Assembly (NCBI RefSeq): GCF_010727475.1
Contig: NZ_AP022567.1
Location: 3,596,001-3,660,000, forward strand
DNA from: Mycolicibacterium mageritense
GTDB lineage: Bacteria > Actinomycetota > Actinomycetes > Mycobacteriales > Mycobacteriaceae
Reading direction: 5' to 3'
Length of the DNA: 64,000 nt
Shown here: one piece after another, positions 51,693 through 60,737 of the stretch
Position numbering within the stretch: position 1 is the first letter of the stretch
Layout: each line of letters opens with the position of its first letter
The notes under the pieces: model-generated
Seen by the model: only the letters and a program-made list of their open reading frames with translations
The model's database searches: none
What the model was told of the DNA's origin: nothing
Translations under genes and position numbers: made by a program

Positions 51693-54032
51693 CTAGTGGT
51701 CCTTCCGTTCGGATCGTTCGAGTGCCGCGACGATGGCGGCGGGGCTCGCGGGCAGCGTGGTGAGGGTGACCCCGAGCGGGGCAAGTGCGTCGTTGATCGC
51801 GTTGATGACCGCGGGGGCCGATCCGATGGCGCCGCCCTCGCCCGCACCCTTGTACCCGCCGACGCCGGGTCCGGGGATCTCGACGTGGCCGTACTCGATC
51901 GTCGGGACGTCGGTGGCCGTCGGCAACAGGTAGTCGACAAACGTTGAGGCGAGCGGGTTTCCGGCGTCGTCGTAGGATAGCTGCTCCAGCAGGGCGCCGC
52001 CGATGCCCTGTACGGTGCCGCCGGCGATCTGGCCCTCCACGACGTTGGGGTTGATCATCGGGCCGACGTCTTCGCTGACGATGTAGCGGGTGATGTCGAC
52101 CCGGCCCGTTTCCAGGTCGACCTCGCACGTGCAGGCGTGCGTGGCGTTGGCCCAGTGGATGGGCGCGGTCGGCGGCGCGGTGAACCGGGCGGTGGCCTCC
52201 AGACTGGCCGATACGCCCGGCGGCAGCTGCTGCGGTTCGTAGTGCGCACGGTAGGCGAGGGCCGCGAACGTCACGTTCTTGTCGGGATCGTCGCGCACCG
52301 TCGCCTTCGATCCAGCGAGCTCGATCTGCTCCGCATCGACACCGAGGTGCGCCGCGGCCATCGCGAGGAGTTGGTTGCGCAGGATCGCGCCGGCCTCGTT
52401 GACCGCGCCCGCGGTCATCGGTGCGCTGCGGCTGCCCTGCGTGCCGGCGCCGTACGGTGTCACGGCGGTATCGCCCTGGATGGTCGCGACGTCGTCGATG
52501 TCGGCGCCGAGTGTGTCGGCCGTGAGTTGAATGACGGTGGTCTCCAGGCTGTTTCCCGTGGATCCGCCGTTGACGTAGACGTTGATCTTTCCGGTCGGTT
52601 CCATCCGGATGGTGCAGCCTTCGGAGGCCAGGTGGCCGGTGGCCGCGCCGGTCGGTTCGATGTAGGCCGAGAAACCGAGCCCGAGGTAACGACCGTGCGC
52701 GAGCGCTTCGGCCTGTTCCTTGCGGAAGCCCTCGTGATCGAGGATCTTCACGGCCTGTTCGAACGTCTCGATCGGCGCGACGTGGTCGTACGGCATGCCG
52801 TTGGGGTTGAAGTACGGCATCTCGTCGCGACGCAGCAGGTTCCTGCGGCGCAGCTCGACCGGGTCCATGCCCATCTTCCGGGCCGCGATGTCGAGAAGGA
52901 TTTCCCGCGAGAGGGTTTCGTACTGCCAGGGCCCGCGGTAGGCGTGCAGGCCCGCGGTGTTGGAGAACAGCGTCTTGTAGTTGAAGCTGGCTTTCGGAAC
53001 CCGATACGGGCCCGGGAAGAACATGCCGATCGCCGCGGTCGTCAGCACCGGGTACGGAGTCGGGTAGGCACCGACGTCCTGGATGAAGTCGATGTCGGCG
53101 GCCAGGATCGCGCCGTTCTCGTCGAACGCCATCCGGACGTCGCCGTCGACGTGGCGGGATTGCCCCGCCGACATCAGGTTTTCGCGCCGGTCCTCGATCC
53201 ACTTCAGCGACGCCGGTACTTTGCGCGCGGCCAGCATGATGCACATGTCCTCGCGCATCGGGACGACCTTCTGCCCGAAGCCACCGCCCGTGTCGCGCAT
53301 GATCACCCGGACGTGCTGGGCGGGTATGCCCAGCAGTCGCGCGGCGAACGCGCGCAGTTCGTGCGGGGTCTGGGTGGACGCCCAGATGGTCAGTTCACCG
53401 TTGGCCCACTCGGTCACCATGCCGCGGGTCTCCATCGGGACCGGCACGTACATCTGTTGGTAGATGTGTTCTTTGACCACATGTGCCGCGGAGTCGAAGG
53501 TCTCCTCGTCGGGCGGTGCCCCGCCCATACCGCCCGCGTTGTTGTCAGGGTACGCGGAGTGGACGCTGACGTCGGACGTGAGCGCCCGACGGAAATCGGC
53601 GACGGCAGGCAGCGGCTGGTAGTCGACTTCGACCAGATCGACGGCGTCTTCGGCGACGTACCGGCTCTCGGCGATCACGAGCGCGACGGGATCGCCGACG
53701 AACTTCACCTCACCTTCGGCCAACGGCGGGCGAGGGGTGTCCGGCATGTCCTTGCCCGCGACGGCATGCCAGGCCTCCTTGACCTCGTGGTTGAGATCCG
53801 CGGCCGTGAGCACCGCGTGCACACCCGGAAGTGCTGTCGCCGCGGTGGTGTCGACGCCGTTGATCGTGGCCCGCGCATAAGGGCTGCGCACGAAACAGGC
53901 GTGCAGCATGCCGGGCCGGACGATGTCGTCGACGAAGCTGCCGCGGCCGGTGAGCAGCCGGGTGTCCTCGACTCGTTCGACCCGCCTGCCGGCGTAGCGC
54001 GTGGCCACGGTTCCCGGTGAGGCTGACACCAT
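51693..54032 (-). CDS. Molybdenum hydroxylase large subunit (CoxL-like, substrate unknown)
   Basis: 779 aa, binds the molybdopterin cofactor: GGGFGQK (about residue 255), AYRGPWQYET in the loop that in form I CO dehydrogenase is AYxCSFR and in form II AYRGAGR, and the catalytic Glu in GAGEGGAIGSAP near the C-terminus. The loop fits neither CODH form, so calling it a CO dehydrogenase is not justified; a hydroxylase for an aromatic, aldehyde or N-heterocycle is more likely. First of a four-gene operon without the usual maturation genes. Confidence 0.9.
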   Translation of the reverse strand: MVSASPGTVATRYAGRRVERVEDTRLLTGRGSFVDDIVRPGMLHACFVRSPYARATINGVDTTAATALPGVHAVLTAADLNHEVKEAWHAVAGKDMPDTPRPPLAEGEVKFVGDPVALVIAESRYVAEDAVDLVEVDYQPLPAVADFRRALTSDVSVHSAYPDNNAGGMGGAPPDEETFDSAAHVVKEHIYQQMYVPVPMETRGMVTEWANGELTIWASTQTPHELRAFAARLLGIPAQHVRVIMRDTGGGFGQKVVPMREDMCIMLAARKVPASLKWIEDRRENLMSAGQSRHVDGDVRMAFDENGAILAADIDFIQDVGAYPTPYPVLTTAAIGMFFPGPYRVPKASFNYKTLFSNTAGLHAYRGPWQYETLSREILLDIAARKMGMDPVELRRRNLLRRDEMPYFNPNGMPYDHVAPIETFEQAVKILDHEGFRKEQAEALAHGRYLGLGFSAYIEPTGAATGHLASEGCTIRMEPTGKINVYVNGGSTGNSLETTVIQLTADTLGADIDDVATIQGDTAVTPYGAGTQGSRSAPMTAGAVNEAGAILRNQLLAMAAAHLGVDAEQIELAGSKATVRDDPDKNVTFAALAYRAHYEPQQLPPGVSASLEATARFTAPPTAPIHWANATHACTCEVDLETGRVDITRYIVSEDVGPMINPNVVEGQIAGGTVQGIGGALLEQLSYDDAGNPLASTFVDYLLPTATDVPTIEYGHVEIPGPGVGGYKGAGEGGAIGSAPAVINAINDALAPLGVTLTTLPASPAAIVAALERSERKDH

Positions 54033-54133
54033 ACGATCGCTCCCATCCGTCGGTTACTTCTGCGCGTAAGTACACGCCGTCGGCCACGTGAACATCGCTT
54101 CAAGAGTGCCGTTATCGTACAACGGAAGGGAAC

Positions 54134-54796
54134 ATGCCAGAAGTGGAGAGTGGCGTTTCCGGTCCATGCCTGTGTTCGAATCGTCGGGTGCGACGGATTC
54201 TTGCGGGGTTTGTCCTGCTGTGCGGCTTTGTCGGGATGCCGAAGGCGGCGGCCACGCCGGCAGCGGCAGCCGGACTGGTCGACGTGCGCACCGTCGTCAG
54301 CGACGCGGTCGTCGACCTGCGCTACGCCACGCCCGACAATTTCGTGGGATTCCCGCTCTATCCCGCCGACGCCCGCTGCCTGGTTCACGAGTCCCTGGCG
54401 CCAGGGCTGGCCGCGGCCGCCGCCGCGTTGCGACCCGATGTGCTGGTCTTCTGGGACTGCTATCGCCCCCACGATGTGCAGGTGCGGATGTTTCAGGCCG
54501 TGCCCAACCCGAACTGGGTCGCCAAACCTGGCGCATATGCCCGCAGCCACGAGGCGGGCCGATCGGTCGACGTCACCATTGCCGGCGCCGACATGGGTAC
54601 GGGGTTCGACGATTTCTCGCCGCGAAGCCTCGCGTACGCCACCGAAGGCGTCAGTCCGTCGGCGCAGCGCAACCGCGCACGGTTGCGTGATGCAATGCAG
54701 ACCGGTGGGCTGACGGTGTATGCGGGGGAGTGGTGGCACTTCGACGGGCCCGGTGCGGGCGACCCGCGCCCGATTCTCGACGTGCCGGTCAACTAG
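54134..54796 (+). CDS. Secreted D-Ala-D-Ala dipeptidase, VanX/DdpX type (M15D)
   Basis: 220 aa. Zinc ligands at H139 (SHEAGRSVDV), D146 and H202, with catalytic E199 in GEWWHFD. The spacings (7 and 3 residues) equal those of VanX. Arg111 in CYRPHD fits the conserved substrate Arg. A hydrophobic signal-like segment (about residues 21-40) suggests export. Cleaves D-Ala-D-Ala, with roles in cell-wall recycling or vancomycin tolerance. An in-frame GTG at 54188 would give a more usual signal peptide. Convergent with the esterase, overlapping by four bases. Confidence 0.87.
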   Translation: MPEVESGVSGPCLCSNRRVRRILAGFVLLCGFVGMPKAAATPAAAAGLVDVRTVVSDAVVDLRYATPDNFVGFPLYPADARCLVHESLAPGLAAAAAALRPDVLVFWDCYRPHDVQVRMFQAVPNPNWVAKPGAYARSHEAGRSVDVTIAGADMGTGFDDFSPRSLAYATEGVSPSAQRNRARLRDAMQTGGLTVYAGEWWHFDGPGAGDPRPILDVPVN

Positions 54797-56274
54797 ACGA
54801 GGGTGAACGGGGCCGGCGGATGTCCGAGCCAGATCCGCCGCGACTTTTCCTCGGGATAGGTCGTGGTGGTGGACGGTGCCGCGAGGATTCGGGTCGCTCT
54901 CTGGTCTGTGTTGTAGCGCGTCCATCCGGGTTGGCCTGCCGTGATGAACCGAACCCAGGCCTGCCGGAGTTCGTCCGACACCGCACGGGCGTCGGACGTC
55001 GGGTGGTCGCCGAAGAAGTACCTGCCGGTCGGACTGTCGAGGGTGGCGAAGGCCAGAGGCACGTCGGTGCTGTGACAGGCTCCGAAATCCCCTGCGGCAT
55101 AGGCGAGTTCGAAGAGGTAGCTGTCGCCTCCGGCTTCGGCGTTTGCTTCTGCCAGCAGCAGCGACGGCATGCGGAAGGTGGCATCCGAGTACACCACCTC
55201 CACGAGTTCCTCCGGATCGGCGTCGGGAAAGGCGCGGCGGTATGCGTCCGGGCCGTCCGGGCGCGGCGCGAAGACATCCATCGCCGTGCGCGCGTCGGCG
55301 TCGGTGAAGGTGCCCCGAACGCCCATCGTGATGCTGAAAAGCCGGAATTCGTCCCGAGTATGGCCGGCGAGCAGATCGATCCCGGCGGCGCGACCGTCGG
55401 CCAGGGCGGCCCAGGGGGTGTCGGCGAGGAGTTCTCCGTCGATCACCGGGCAGACGGCGATGCCCAGGTGAGCGAGGCGGCCCCAGCGTTCGCGATAAGC
55501 GGGCATGTCGACGCACAGCGCGGTGACCTCGTCAGCCAGCCGCTGCGGAGCGACGGTGGCGAGCCCGTGCGGGGTGGGTGGGACGCCGAGGCGGTCCGCG
55601 AGCGTAGCGGTCACTTCTTCGGCCAGCGCCGGCGTGCAGTGCAACCCGGGAACCGAGTGGGTGATGGCCCGGTGAAACAGCGGGCGGGCACGGGGGATGG
55701 CGAGAAGGGAGGCGACCGACCCCGCTCCGCCGGACGTGCCGGCGATGGTGACGCGGGTCGGGTCTCCGCCGAAGCCGCCGATATTGTGCTGAACCCATTC
55801 CAGCGCCGCGATCTGATCGAGCAGGCCGCGGTTCGGCGGAGCACCGTCGATCAAGGCGAAACCTTCCGCGCCCATCCGGCATTGGACGCTGACCACCACG
55901 ATGCCGGCATCGGCCAGGGCGGTGGGATCGGTCATCGGGTCGGCCGCCGTGCCGGCCATGTAGCCACCGCAGCACAGCCACACCAGCACCGGCAACCCCG
56001 TCGTGCCGAGGTCCGGCGTGCACACGTTGAGTGTCAGCCAGTCCGTTTCCGGGGACGGGTCGGCCTTCGGGCCTGGGCCCGACTGCGGTGGCGGCGGACC
56101 GAATTCGACCGCGCTCCGAACGCCGTCCCACGGGGCAGCAGGCACGGGAGCGGCGAAACGCAGCGCCCCGACCGGGGGCTGCGCGTACGAGATGCCGCGG
56201 AAGACGGCGTGGCCCCGCCGCAGGCGTCCCTCGATGATCCCCTGCGTTGTTCGGACTTGCGGATGTCCGTGCAT
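54793..56274 (-). CDS. Carboxylesterase type B family protein with altered oxyanion motif
   Basis: 493 aa, alpha/beta hydrolase of the type B carboxylesterase family (FRGISYAQPPVGALRFAAP, DWLTLNVCTPD). The nucleophile is S181 in GTSGGAGSV, where GESAGAGSV is usual. The oxyanion segment HGGG is replaced by CCGG (residues 101-104). The catalytic His may be in FGACHSTDVPLAF. The changed oxyanion loop makes substrate and even activity uncertain. No signal peptide. Divergent from the TetR gene, which may regulate it. Confidence 0.85.
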   Translation of the reverse strand: MHGHPQVRTTQGIIEGRLRRGHAVFRGISYAQPPVGALRFAAPVPAAPWDGVRSAVEFGPPPPQSGPGPKADPSPETDWLTLNVCTPDLGTTGLPVLVWLCCGGYMAGTAADPMTDPTALADAGIVVVSVQCRMGAEGFALIDGAPPNRGLLDQIAALEWVQHNIGGFGGDPTRVTIAGTSGGAGSVASLLAIPRARPLFHRAITHSVPGLHCTPALAEEVTATLADRLGVPPTPHGLATVAPQRLADEVTALCVDMPAYRERWGRLAHLGIAVCPVIDGELLADTPWAALADGRAAGIDLLAGHTRDEFRLFSITMGVRGTFTDADARTAMDVFAPRPDGPDAYRRAFPDADPEELVEVVYSDATFRMPSLLLAEANAEAGGDSYLFELAYAAGDFGACHSTDVPLAFATLDSPTGRYFFGDHPTSDARAVSDELRQAWVRFITAGQPGWTRYNTDQRATRILAAPSTTTTYPEEKSRRIWLGHPPAPFTLV

Positions 56275-56355
56275 GCTTGCTCCGTCTGTTCGTTGCGCTT
56301 CAACGGTAATCAGCCAAGTGTATTATTTCGACTGTATTGGAACAGCGGAGGGGAC

Positions 56356-56952
56356 GTGCCGAAACAGGTCGATCACCGCGAGCGTCGCGAAACGATCGCT
56401 CGCGCTCTGTGGCGTGTGGTGGATCAACGCGGGGTTCTGCGGCTGAGCCTGCGGGAGGTGGCGGCGGAGGCCGAGATGTCACACGGCCAACTCCAGCACT
56501 ACTTCGCGAGTCGTCAGGATTTGCTCACCTTCGCGATGGACTTCGCTGCCGAGCAGACAGCTGCGCGTGTGGCACATGGTCTGCAGGCGCTCGGCGCGGC
56601 GCCACACCCTCGAGACGTCCTGCGATTGACGCTCGTCGAAATGCTGCCGCTGCACGACGATGCGCGTGCGACGAGCCGGATGAATGCCGCTTACGTGCTC
56701 GAAGCACTGCACGACAACACGATTCGCGACCGTACACGCGAGGGCCTACGTCAGGGACGGGAACAGGTCAAAGCACTCATCGCGCAAGCGATCACTGATG
56801 GAAATATCGCTCGCGATCGCGACGCGGACACCGAGACCGACCGCATCCTGGCGTTGACCGGCCTGACACCCCTTCTCGACCTGGAGGTCATCACACCCGG
56901 CGCGGCCCTCGCCGCGATCGATCAGCATCTCGATGAGCTGTTCACGGCGTAG
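56356..56952 (+). CDS. TetR-family transcriptional regulator
   Basis: 198 aa. N-terminal HTH (LSLREVAAEAEMSHGQLQHYFASRQDLLTFAMDF) and a helical ligand domain (VLRLTLVEMLPLHDDARATSRMNAAYVLEALHD). The start is GTG 56356, with GGAGGGG upstream. Divergent from the esterase with 81 nt between, so probably its repressor. No convincing palindrome was found between them. Confidence 0.87.
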   Translation: MPKQVDHRERRETIARALWRVVDQRGVLRLSLREVAAEAEMSHGQLQHYFASRQDLLTFAMDFAAEQTAARVAHGLQALGAAPHPRDVLRLTLVEMLPLHDDARATSRMNAAYVLEALHDNTIRDRTREGLRQGREQVKALIAQAITDGNIARDRDADTETDRILALTGLTPLLDLEVITPGAALAAIDQHLDELFTA

Positions 56953-57058
56953 GGCTCGCCAGACCGTTGATGTGATCGGCACGTTCCTTAGCGGGCCAAT
57001 CTATGTCAGCATGGATGACAAGCAACGGTCGGCATATTCCGATGCGCCTGGAGTCGAT

Positions 57059-57760
57059 ATGGATATTGTCAAACTGATCCTGGGTGCCGCGCTGGTAGCC
57101 ATGTGTGCGCTCCCGATCACGCCTGTCTCACCCGCGGCCGCGCAGCCGTGTCCCGATGTCGAAGTGGTGTTTGCCCGCGGCACCTATGAGCCGCCCGGCG
57201 TCGGTGGGCCCGGCCAGTCGTTCGTCGACGCGCTGCGCGCCCGCACCGGAGAACGGTCGGTCGAGGTGTATCCGGTGAACTACGCGGCCAGCGGAAACTT
57301 CGGCGACAGGATCGAGTTCGCCCGTACGGTCGTCGACGGTATCCGCGATACGGCCGACCACATCGAGGCCACCGCGCGGGACTGCCCCAACACCAAGGTC
57401 GTGCTGGGCGGGTACTCGCAGGGCGCGGTCGTGGCGGGCTACGTGACGGCAGCCACCGTGCCGGACGGGATACCGCCTGAGTACAAGCAGTACATCCCGG
57501 ATCCCATGCCGCCGGAGGTGTCCGATCATGTGGCTGCCGTCGTGCTGCTCGGCACGCCGTCCGACGAGTTCATGCGCGATATCGGGGCACCGGCGATGGT
57601 GATCGGGCCGCGGTACAAGGACAAGACGATCGAGCTGTGCGAGCCCGGTGACACCATCTGCGACGGAACACCGGCCGGCGCGCCGAGCTTCGCGCACGGG
57701 GCCTATGTGTTCAACGGGATGCCCGCGCAGGCGGCCGATTTCACCGTGGGCCGGCTCTGA
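57059..57760 (+). CDS. Secreted cutinase-family serine esterase
   Basis: 233 aa. Sec signal peptide (1-28, ends PAAA), then CPDVEVVFARGTYEPPG. Catalytic triad S120 (GGYSQG), D202 (CDGTP) and H213 (FAHGAY), with cysteines placed for two disulfides (C31-C109, C194-C201). Cutinase-like proteins of mycobacteria hydrolyse lipid esters or polyesters in the envelope. Start ATG 57059 begins the signal peptide; an in-frame ATG at 57011 is possible but adds non-family residues. Confidence 0.92.
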   Translation: MDIVKLILGAALVAMCALPITPVSPAAAQPCPDVEVVFARGTYEPPGVGGPGQSFVDALRARTGERSVEVYPVNYAASGNFGDRIEFARTVVDGIRDTADHIEATARDCPNTKVVLGGYSQGAVVAGYVTAATVPDGIPPEYKQYIPDPMPPEVSDHVAAVVLLGTPSDEFMRDIGAPAMVIGPRYKDKTIELCEPGDTICDGTPAGAPSFAHGAYVFNGMPAQAADFTVGRL

Positions 57761-57842
57761 GCTGATAACGATTTGAAACCTCAACGATTGCAATGTGATA
57801 CGTGAGCCGGGGATCTTTGCTGGGGACCACTATGTTCACTAG

Positions 57843-58967
57843 GTGCACCGTCGAACGGCCCTCAAGATCCCGCTGGTTCTGGCAGCATCAGCGGCACTGA
57901 CCACCCTTCCGCGCGCCACCGCCGCGGCCGGCCAATGGCCGGTTGAGCGTGCCAACGCCTGGTACCAGGCGCAGGGCTGGTTGGTCGGCACCAACTTCAT
58001 CACGTCCAACGCGATCAACCAGATCGAGATGTTCCAGCCGGGCACGTACGACCCGCGGCGCATCGACAGTGAGTTGGGGGCTTGCCGGCTGCTGGGGTTC
58101 AACACTGTGCGGGTCTTCCTGCACGATCTGCTGTGGGCGCAGGATCGCAGCGGCTTCCAGAATCGGTTGGCGCAGTTCGTCGCCATCGCGGCGCGCCAGA
58201 GCATCAAGCCGCTGTTCGTGTTCTTCGACTCGTGCTGGGATCCGAACCCGCAGTTGGGTGCTCAACGCGCGCCGACCCCAGGAGTGCACAACTCGGGATG
58301 GGTGCAGAGCCCCGGCGCGCAGCGCATCGACGACCCCCGCTACCGGCCCGTGCTGCAGGACTACGTGATCGGGGTGATGAGCCAGTTCCGCAACGACAAC
58401 CGCGTGCTCGGCTGGGATCTGTGGAACGAGCCGGACAATCCCGCCAAGCAGTACCGCAAGGTCGAGCGCAAGGACAAGATCGACGCCGTGGGATCACTGC
58501 TGCCGCAGGTATTTCAGTGGGCGCGGTCGGTCAATGCGGTGCAGCCGTTGACGAGCGCGGTGTGGCAGGGCAGTTGGGAACCCGGGCAACGCAGCGAAAT
58601 GGACAGCTTCCAGCTCGACAACTCCGACATCATCTCGTTCCACTCGTACGCGGGCCCCACCGAGTTCGAGAACCGCATCGCCGAGCTCGCGCCACTCGGG
58701 CGCCCGATCCTGTGCACCGAATACCTCGCGCGAGACCAGGGCAGCACCCTCGAAGGCGTGCTGCCGGTTGCCAAGCGGCACAACGTCGGTGCCTACAGCT
58801 GGGGTTTGGTGGCAGGCAAGACCCAGACCTATTTCCCGTGGGATTCCTGGGACAAGCCCTACACCAGCGTCCCGAAGGTGTGGTTCAGCGACCTGCTGCG
58901 GCCCGACGGGCGGCCCTACAAGGACAGCGAATACCAAACCCTGCGGCAGCTGACCGCGCGCGTCTAG
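57843..58967 (+). CDS. Exported GH5-like (cellulase-family) glycoside hydrolase
   Basis: 374 aa. The N-terminal RRTALK in MHRRTALKIPLVLAASAAL looks like a Tat signal, cleaved near residue 28. The TIM barrel carries the acid/base E186 in WDLWNEPDN and the likely nucleophile E283 in LCTEYLA, both typical of clan GH-A (GH5). The glycan substrate is unknown. Starts with GTG 57843. Ends tail-to-tail with the DUF885 gene with a four-base overlap. Confidence 0.85.
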   Translation: MHRRTALKIPLVLAASAALTTLPRATAAAGQWPVERANAWYQAQGWLVGTNFITSNAINQIEMFQPGTYDPRRIDSELGACRLLGFNTVRVFLHDLLWAQDRSGFQNRLAQFVAIAARQSIKPLFVFFDSCWDPNPQLGAQRAPTPGVHNSGWVQSPGAQRIDDPRYRPVLQDYVIGVMSQFRNDNRVLGWDLWNEPDNPAKQYRKVERKDKIDAVGSLLPQVFQWARSVNAVQPLTSAVWQGSWEPGQRSEMDSFQLDNSDIISFHSYAGPTEFENRIAELAPLGRPILCTEYLARDQGSTLEGVLPVAKRHNVGAYSWGLVAGKTQTYFPWDSWDKPYTSVPKVWFSDLLRPDGRPYKDSEYQTLRQLTARV

Positions 58968-60694
58968 AACAGGTCGCCCGCGTCACCGAGCATGGCCTTG
59001 CGGATCAGCGGCAACGGCAACGGCCCGAGCTTGACGAACGCGTCGTGGAAACCCTTGAGTGAATACGCGTCGCCCAACTTCTTCTGGTAGTCGTCGCGCA
59101 GCTTGAGAATCGCGAGCTTGCCCATGGTGTAGTAGCCGTACGTGGCGTCCGACGTGCCGCGTTTGGCCTCTGACTCGGCCACGGGTGCCGGCTGGTAGGC
59201 CTGCTCGACAAACATCCGCTGGGCCTGCTCGACCGTCATGCCCTGCGTGTGCATCTTGATGCCGACGATGAACCGGACGTCACGCAGCAGCGCATCCTGG
59301 AGCTGGGCCAGCCGGTAGCGGGGGTCGTCGGCGTGCAGGCCTTCGTCGAGCATCATCTGCTCGCAGTAGTGTGCCCAGCCCTCGAAGTTGCTTGCGGCGC
59401 TGAACACCTTGCGGACGTCTGACGGATAGTCCTTCGCGTACAGAAACTGTACGTAGTGCCCGGGCCACACCTCGTGCACCGACACGTTGCTGATCGACGC
59501 CCGGTACCACTGCGACATGAACTCGTCCTGCTCATTCTTCGGCCAGGACGGATCGGGCAGCGTCATGTTGAAATACGCCTCGGTCGCGACCTTTTCGAAC
59601 GGTCCGGGGATGTCCATCGACGCCGAGGTGGTGGCGCGCAGGAACGGCGGCGTTTCGACGACCTTGGCCGGTGGCGCCGGCGGGACGTCGATGATCTGCT
59701 TGCCGCCGACGAACCGGGCCAGGCTGTCGAGGTTGCCCTGCGTCACCGCCAGCACCTCCGACGGCGGCGGGAAGTCCTTCTGCACGTCGGCCAGCACGTC
59801 GAGAGCCGGTTTGGCCGGGTTGATCTTCCGCGCAGCCTCGGCGAACGCCTCCTGGTTGTGCTTCAGGTCGTTCTCGGCGACCGACAGCAGTTCGGGCAGC
59901 GGCGTGGTGATCATCTCGTCGGCGTCGAGCACCTTCCGGTAAGTGTCCGCGCCGTACGCGAACGAACCGTGCGAGCGCGGCAGGAGGTCGTTCTCCAACC
60001 AGCCTTTGTAGTCGTCGAGCGCGGCGATCACCGCATCGTTGGCGGTCTTGAACTCGGCCAGTAGCGCTTGGTCTTTCACGTCGGCGAACGCGGCGGGCAC
60101 ATCTGTGGCGAAGAAGTCGCGGTTGCCGTCGAGCTGATCGATCGCGATCTCGGTGTAGATCCGCGGCGGGTTGTCGAGATTCTCGCGGGCCTGTGCAAGC
60201 GCGTTCGGCATCAACTTCAACCGGCTGGTCAATGAGCGCAGGCGCTGTTCGGGCGGGGCGAAGTTCCGGGAGATCATCACGAACGCGTCGTTGGTGATGC
60301 CGCTGCTGTACGTGTCGGGATCCTTGGCCCACTGCCGGACGACCTCGTCGCGCAACAACATTCCGTCGAGCGCATGCTTGGTCTGCTCGAGATCGAGTTG
60401 CGCGTTCAGCGTCAGCGTGTCGGCATCGACGCCGTCGAGGCGTGACCGGAACGATTTGACGGCCTCGGCGTCGGCCGCGATCGCATCGGCCGAGTAATCC
60501 GCGATCTTGTCGTCGTACTTGTGGATCCCGAGGTACGTCGCGTTCGACGGATTCTGCTTGTAGGTGTACTCGAGAATCTCCGATGCGAGCCGGCGAAACG
60601 CCTCGTCGCCGGATCCGGCGTCTTGCCTATTACATGCCTGTAGGAAACCGATGGCGAGCAGCACTACCGCGAGCGTTGACCCCAGACGCCTCAT
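58964..60694 (-). CDS. DUF885 lipoprotein (putative metallopeptidase)
   Basis: 576 aa. Type II signal peptide with lipobox LQAC at C21. The C-terminal half has VHEVWPGHYVQF, the DUF885 signature close to the HExxPGHH zinc motif, and further Glu/His (FEGWAHYCEQMMLDEG) that complete a metallopeptidase-like site. Exported and lipid-anchored. Substrate unknown. Confidence 0.88.
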   Translation of the reverse strand: MRRLGSTLAVVLLAIGFLQACNRQDAGSGDEAFRRLASEILEYTYKQNPSNATYLGIHKYDDKIADYSADAIAADAEAVKSFRSRLDGVDADTLTLNAQLDLEQTKHALDGMLLRDEVVRQWAKDPDTYSSGITNDAFVMISRNFAPPEQRLRSLTSRLKLMPNALAQARENLDNPPRIYTEIAIDQLDGNRDFFATDVPAAFADVKDQALLAEFKTANDAVIAALDDYKGWLENDLLPRSHGSFAYGADTYRKVLDADEMITTPLPELLSVAENDLKHNQEAFAEAARKINPAKPALDVLADVQKDFPPPSEVLAVTQGNLDSLARFVGGKQIIDVPPAPPAKVVETPPFLRATTSASMDIPGPFEKVATEAYFNMTLPDPSWPKNEQDEFMSQWYRASISNVSVHEVWPGHYVQFLYAKDYPSDVRKVFSAASNFEGWAHYCEQMMLDEGLHADDPRYRLAQLQDALLRDVRFIVGIKMHTQGMTVEQAQRMFVEQAYQPAPVAESEAKRGTSDATYGYYTMGKLAILKLRDDYQKKLGDAYSLKGFHDAFVKLGPLPLPLIRKAMLGDAGDLF

Positions 60695-60737
60695 GCCTGG
60701 AGGCTAAGGCACACGTCTTGCCGGCGTCTACGTCGAC

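Noticed and set aside
51693..54032. Naming the Cox-like large subunit a CO dehydrogenase
   Set aside because: The active-site loop fits neither form I nor form II, so only family membership is claimed.
54040..54085. Operator-like repeat before the VanX-type gene
   Set aside because: TTACTT and TAAGTA arms pair at too few positions to support a site.
56275..56355. TetR operator between the esterase and the TetR gene
   Set aside because: Only weak direct repeats of TGTATT were seen, with no convincing palindrome.
57761..57842. CRP-type site before the GH5-like gene
   Set aside because: TGTGA is present but its inverted half is missing.
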